14,432 nt of DNA from Desulfuromusa sp. (GTDB taxonomy: Bacteria; Desulfobacterota; Desulfuromonadia; Desulfuromonadales; Geopsychrobacteraceae), in the NCBI GenBank assembly GCA_021157505.1, contig JAGGWI010000200.1:1-14432 (forward strand), read 5' to 3'. A program made the translations under genes and the position numbers. Shown piece by piece: positions 14,350-14,432 of the stretch; the stretch's first letter is position 1; every line of letters starts with the position of its first letter. Below the pieces are notes generated by a model. It was given only the letters and a program-made list of their open reading frames with translations. It made no database searches and was not told the origin of the DNA.

Positions 14350-14427
14350 TTTGTTTGTTGCCAAGGCATGCCGATGCAGCCCTAGCTTGCGCTAAAGCAA
14401 AGAGGCATAACGCAGGCAGCAAGCAAA
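14350..14427. repeat. 78-bp imperfect palindrome near the right edge
   Basis: TTTGTTTGTTGCC (14350-14362) pairs with GGCAGCAAGCAAA (14415-14427) with two mismatches. Then GGCAT (14365-14369) faces ATGCC-type pairing with GGCAT at 14404-14408, and the tip is CTTGC-gctaaa-GCAAAG around 14386-14402. It is a fourth type of palindromic repeat. Sequence between 14309 and 14349 holds nothing recognisable, and the element may continue past the window. Confidence 0.55.
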
Positions 14428-14432
14428 AGAGC

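Noticed and set aside
1..14432. tRNA, rRNA or CRISPR array
   Set aside because: No cloverleaf-like sequence, rRNA-like block or regularly spaced direct repeats were seen on either strand by eye.

Overview
The window looks like a chromosomal segment of a moderate-GC Gram-negative bacterium, most likely a Desulfobacterota/Desulfuromonadales-type organism. I infer this from the style of the TalC-like transaldolase, SucCD and NtrC-family proteins, from the DUF3783 protein, and from the many palindromic intergenic repeats. No rRNA or other taxonomic marker is present, so this stays an inference.

Layout, left half (+ strand). The 3' end of folK (1-294) is followed closely by a small membrane-anchored TRASH/YHS-like metal-binding protein (299-547) and a 213-aa transaldolase of the TalC/FSA type (576-1217). 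A clear intrinsic terminator (1245-1280) closes this operon. A consensus-like sigma70 promoter (1366-1394) then drives sucC-sucD, the two subunits of succinyl-CoA synthetase. The two genes are separated by a 130-bp near-palindromic repeat that begins within the sucC stop codon region, and the unit ends at a strong terminator (3695-3727). Next come a 185-bp palindromic MITE-like element, a DUF3783 protein (4013-4441) and an NtrC-family sigma54-dependent response regulator (4726-6087) with no kinase gene beside it.

Layout, right half (- strand, read from the right edge leftwards). radC (14118-13435) is followed by a four-gene block with the full architecture of a Wadjet (JetABCD / MksFEBG) anti-plasmid SMC system: jetA kleisin-like (13277-12087), jetB (11902-11336), jetC SMC ATPase (11352-7699) and jetD Toprim nuclease (7702-6845). 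jetB-jetC-jetD overlap and are probably translationally coupled, while the jetA-jetB gap holds two palindromic repeats. Directly downstream on the same strand sits a vapBC-type toxin-antitoxin pair (AbrB-like antitoxin, PIN toxin). It has its own promoter, and the -10 of that promoter lies inside an 18-bp dyad that is a good operator candidate.

Working model: JetC (ATPase motor), JetA and JetB (kleisin and accessory subunit) would form the DNA-extruding complex, and JetD would cut small circular DNA such as plasmids. The vapBC pair may stabilise the locus.

The second theme is repeats. At least five different imperfect palindromes of about 80-185 bp, two of them sharing the same roughly 19-bp terminal inverted repeat (TAGGAG...CTCCTA), occupy most of the intergenic spaces. 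No tRNA, rRNA, CRISPR array or intact insertion sequence was seen.
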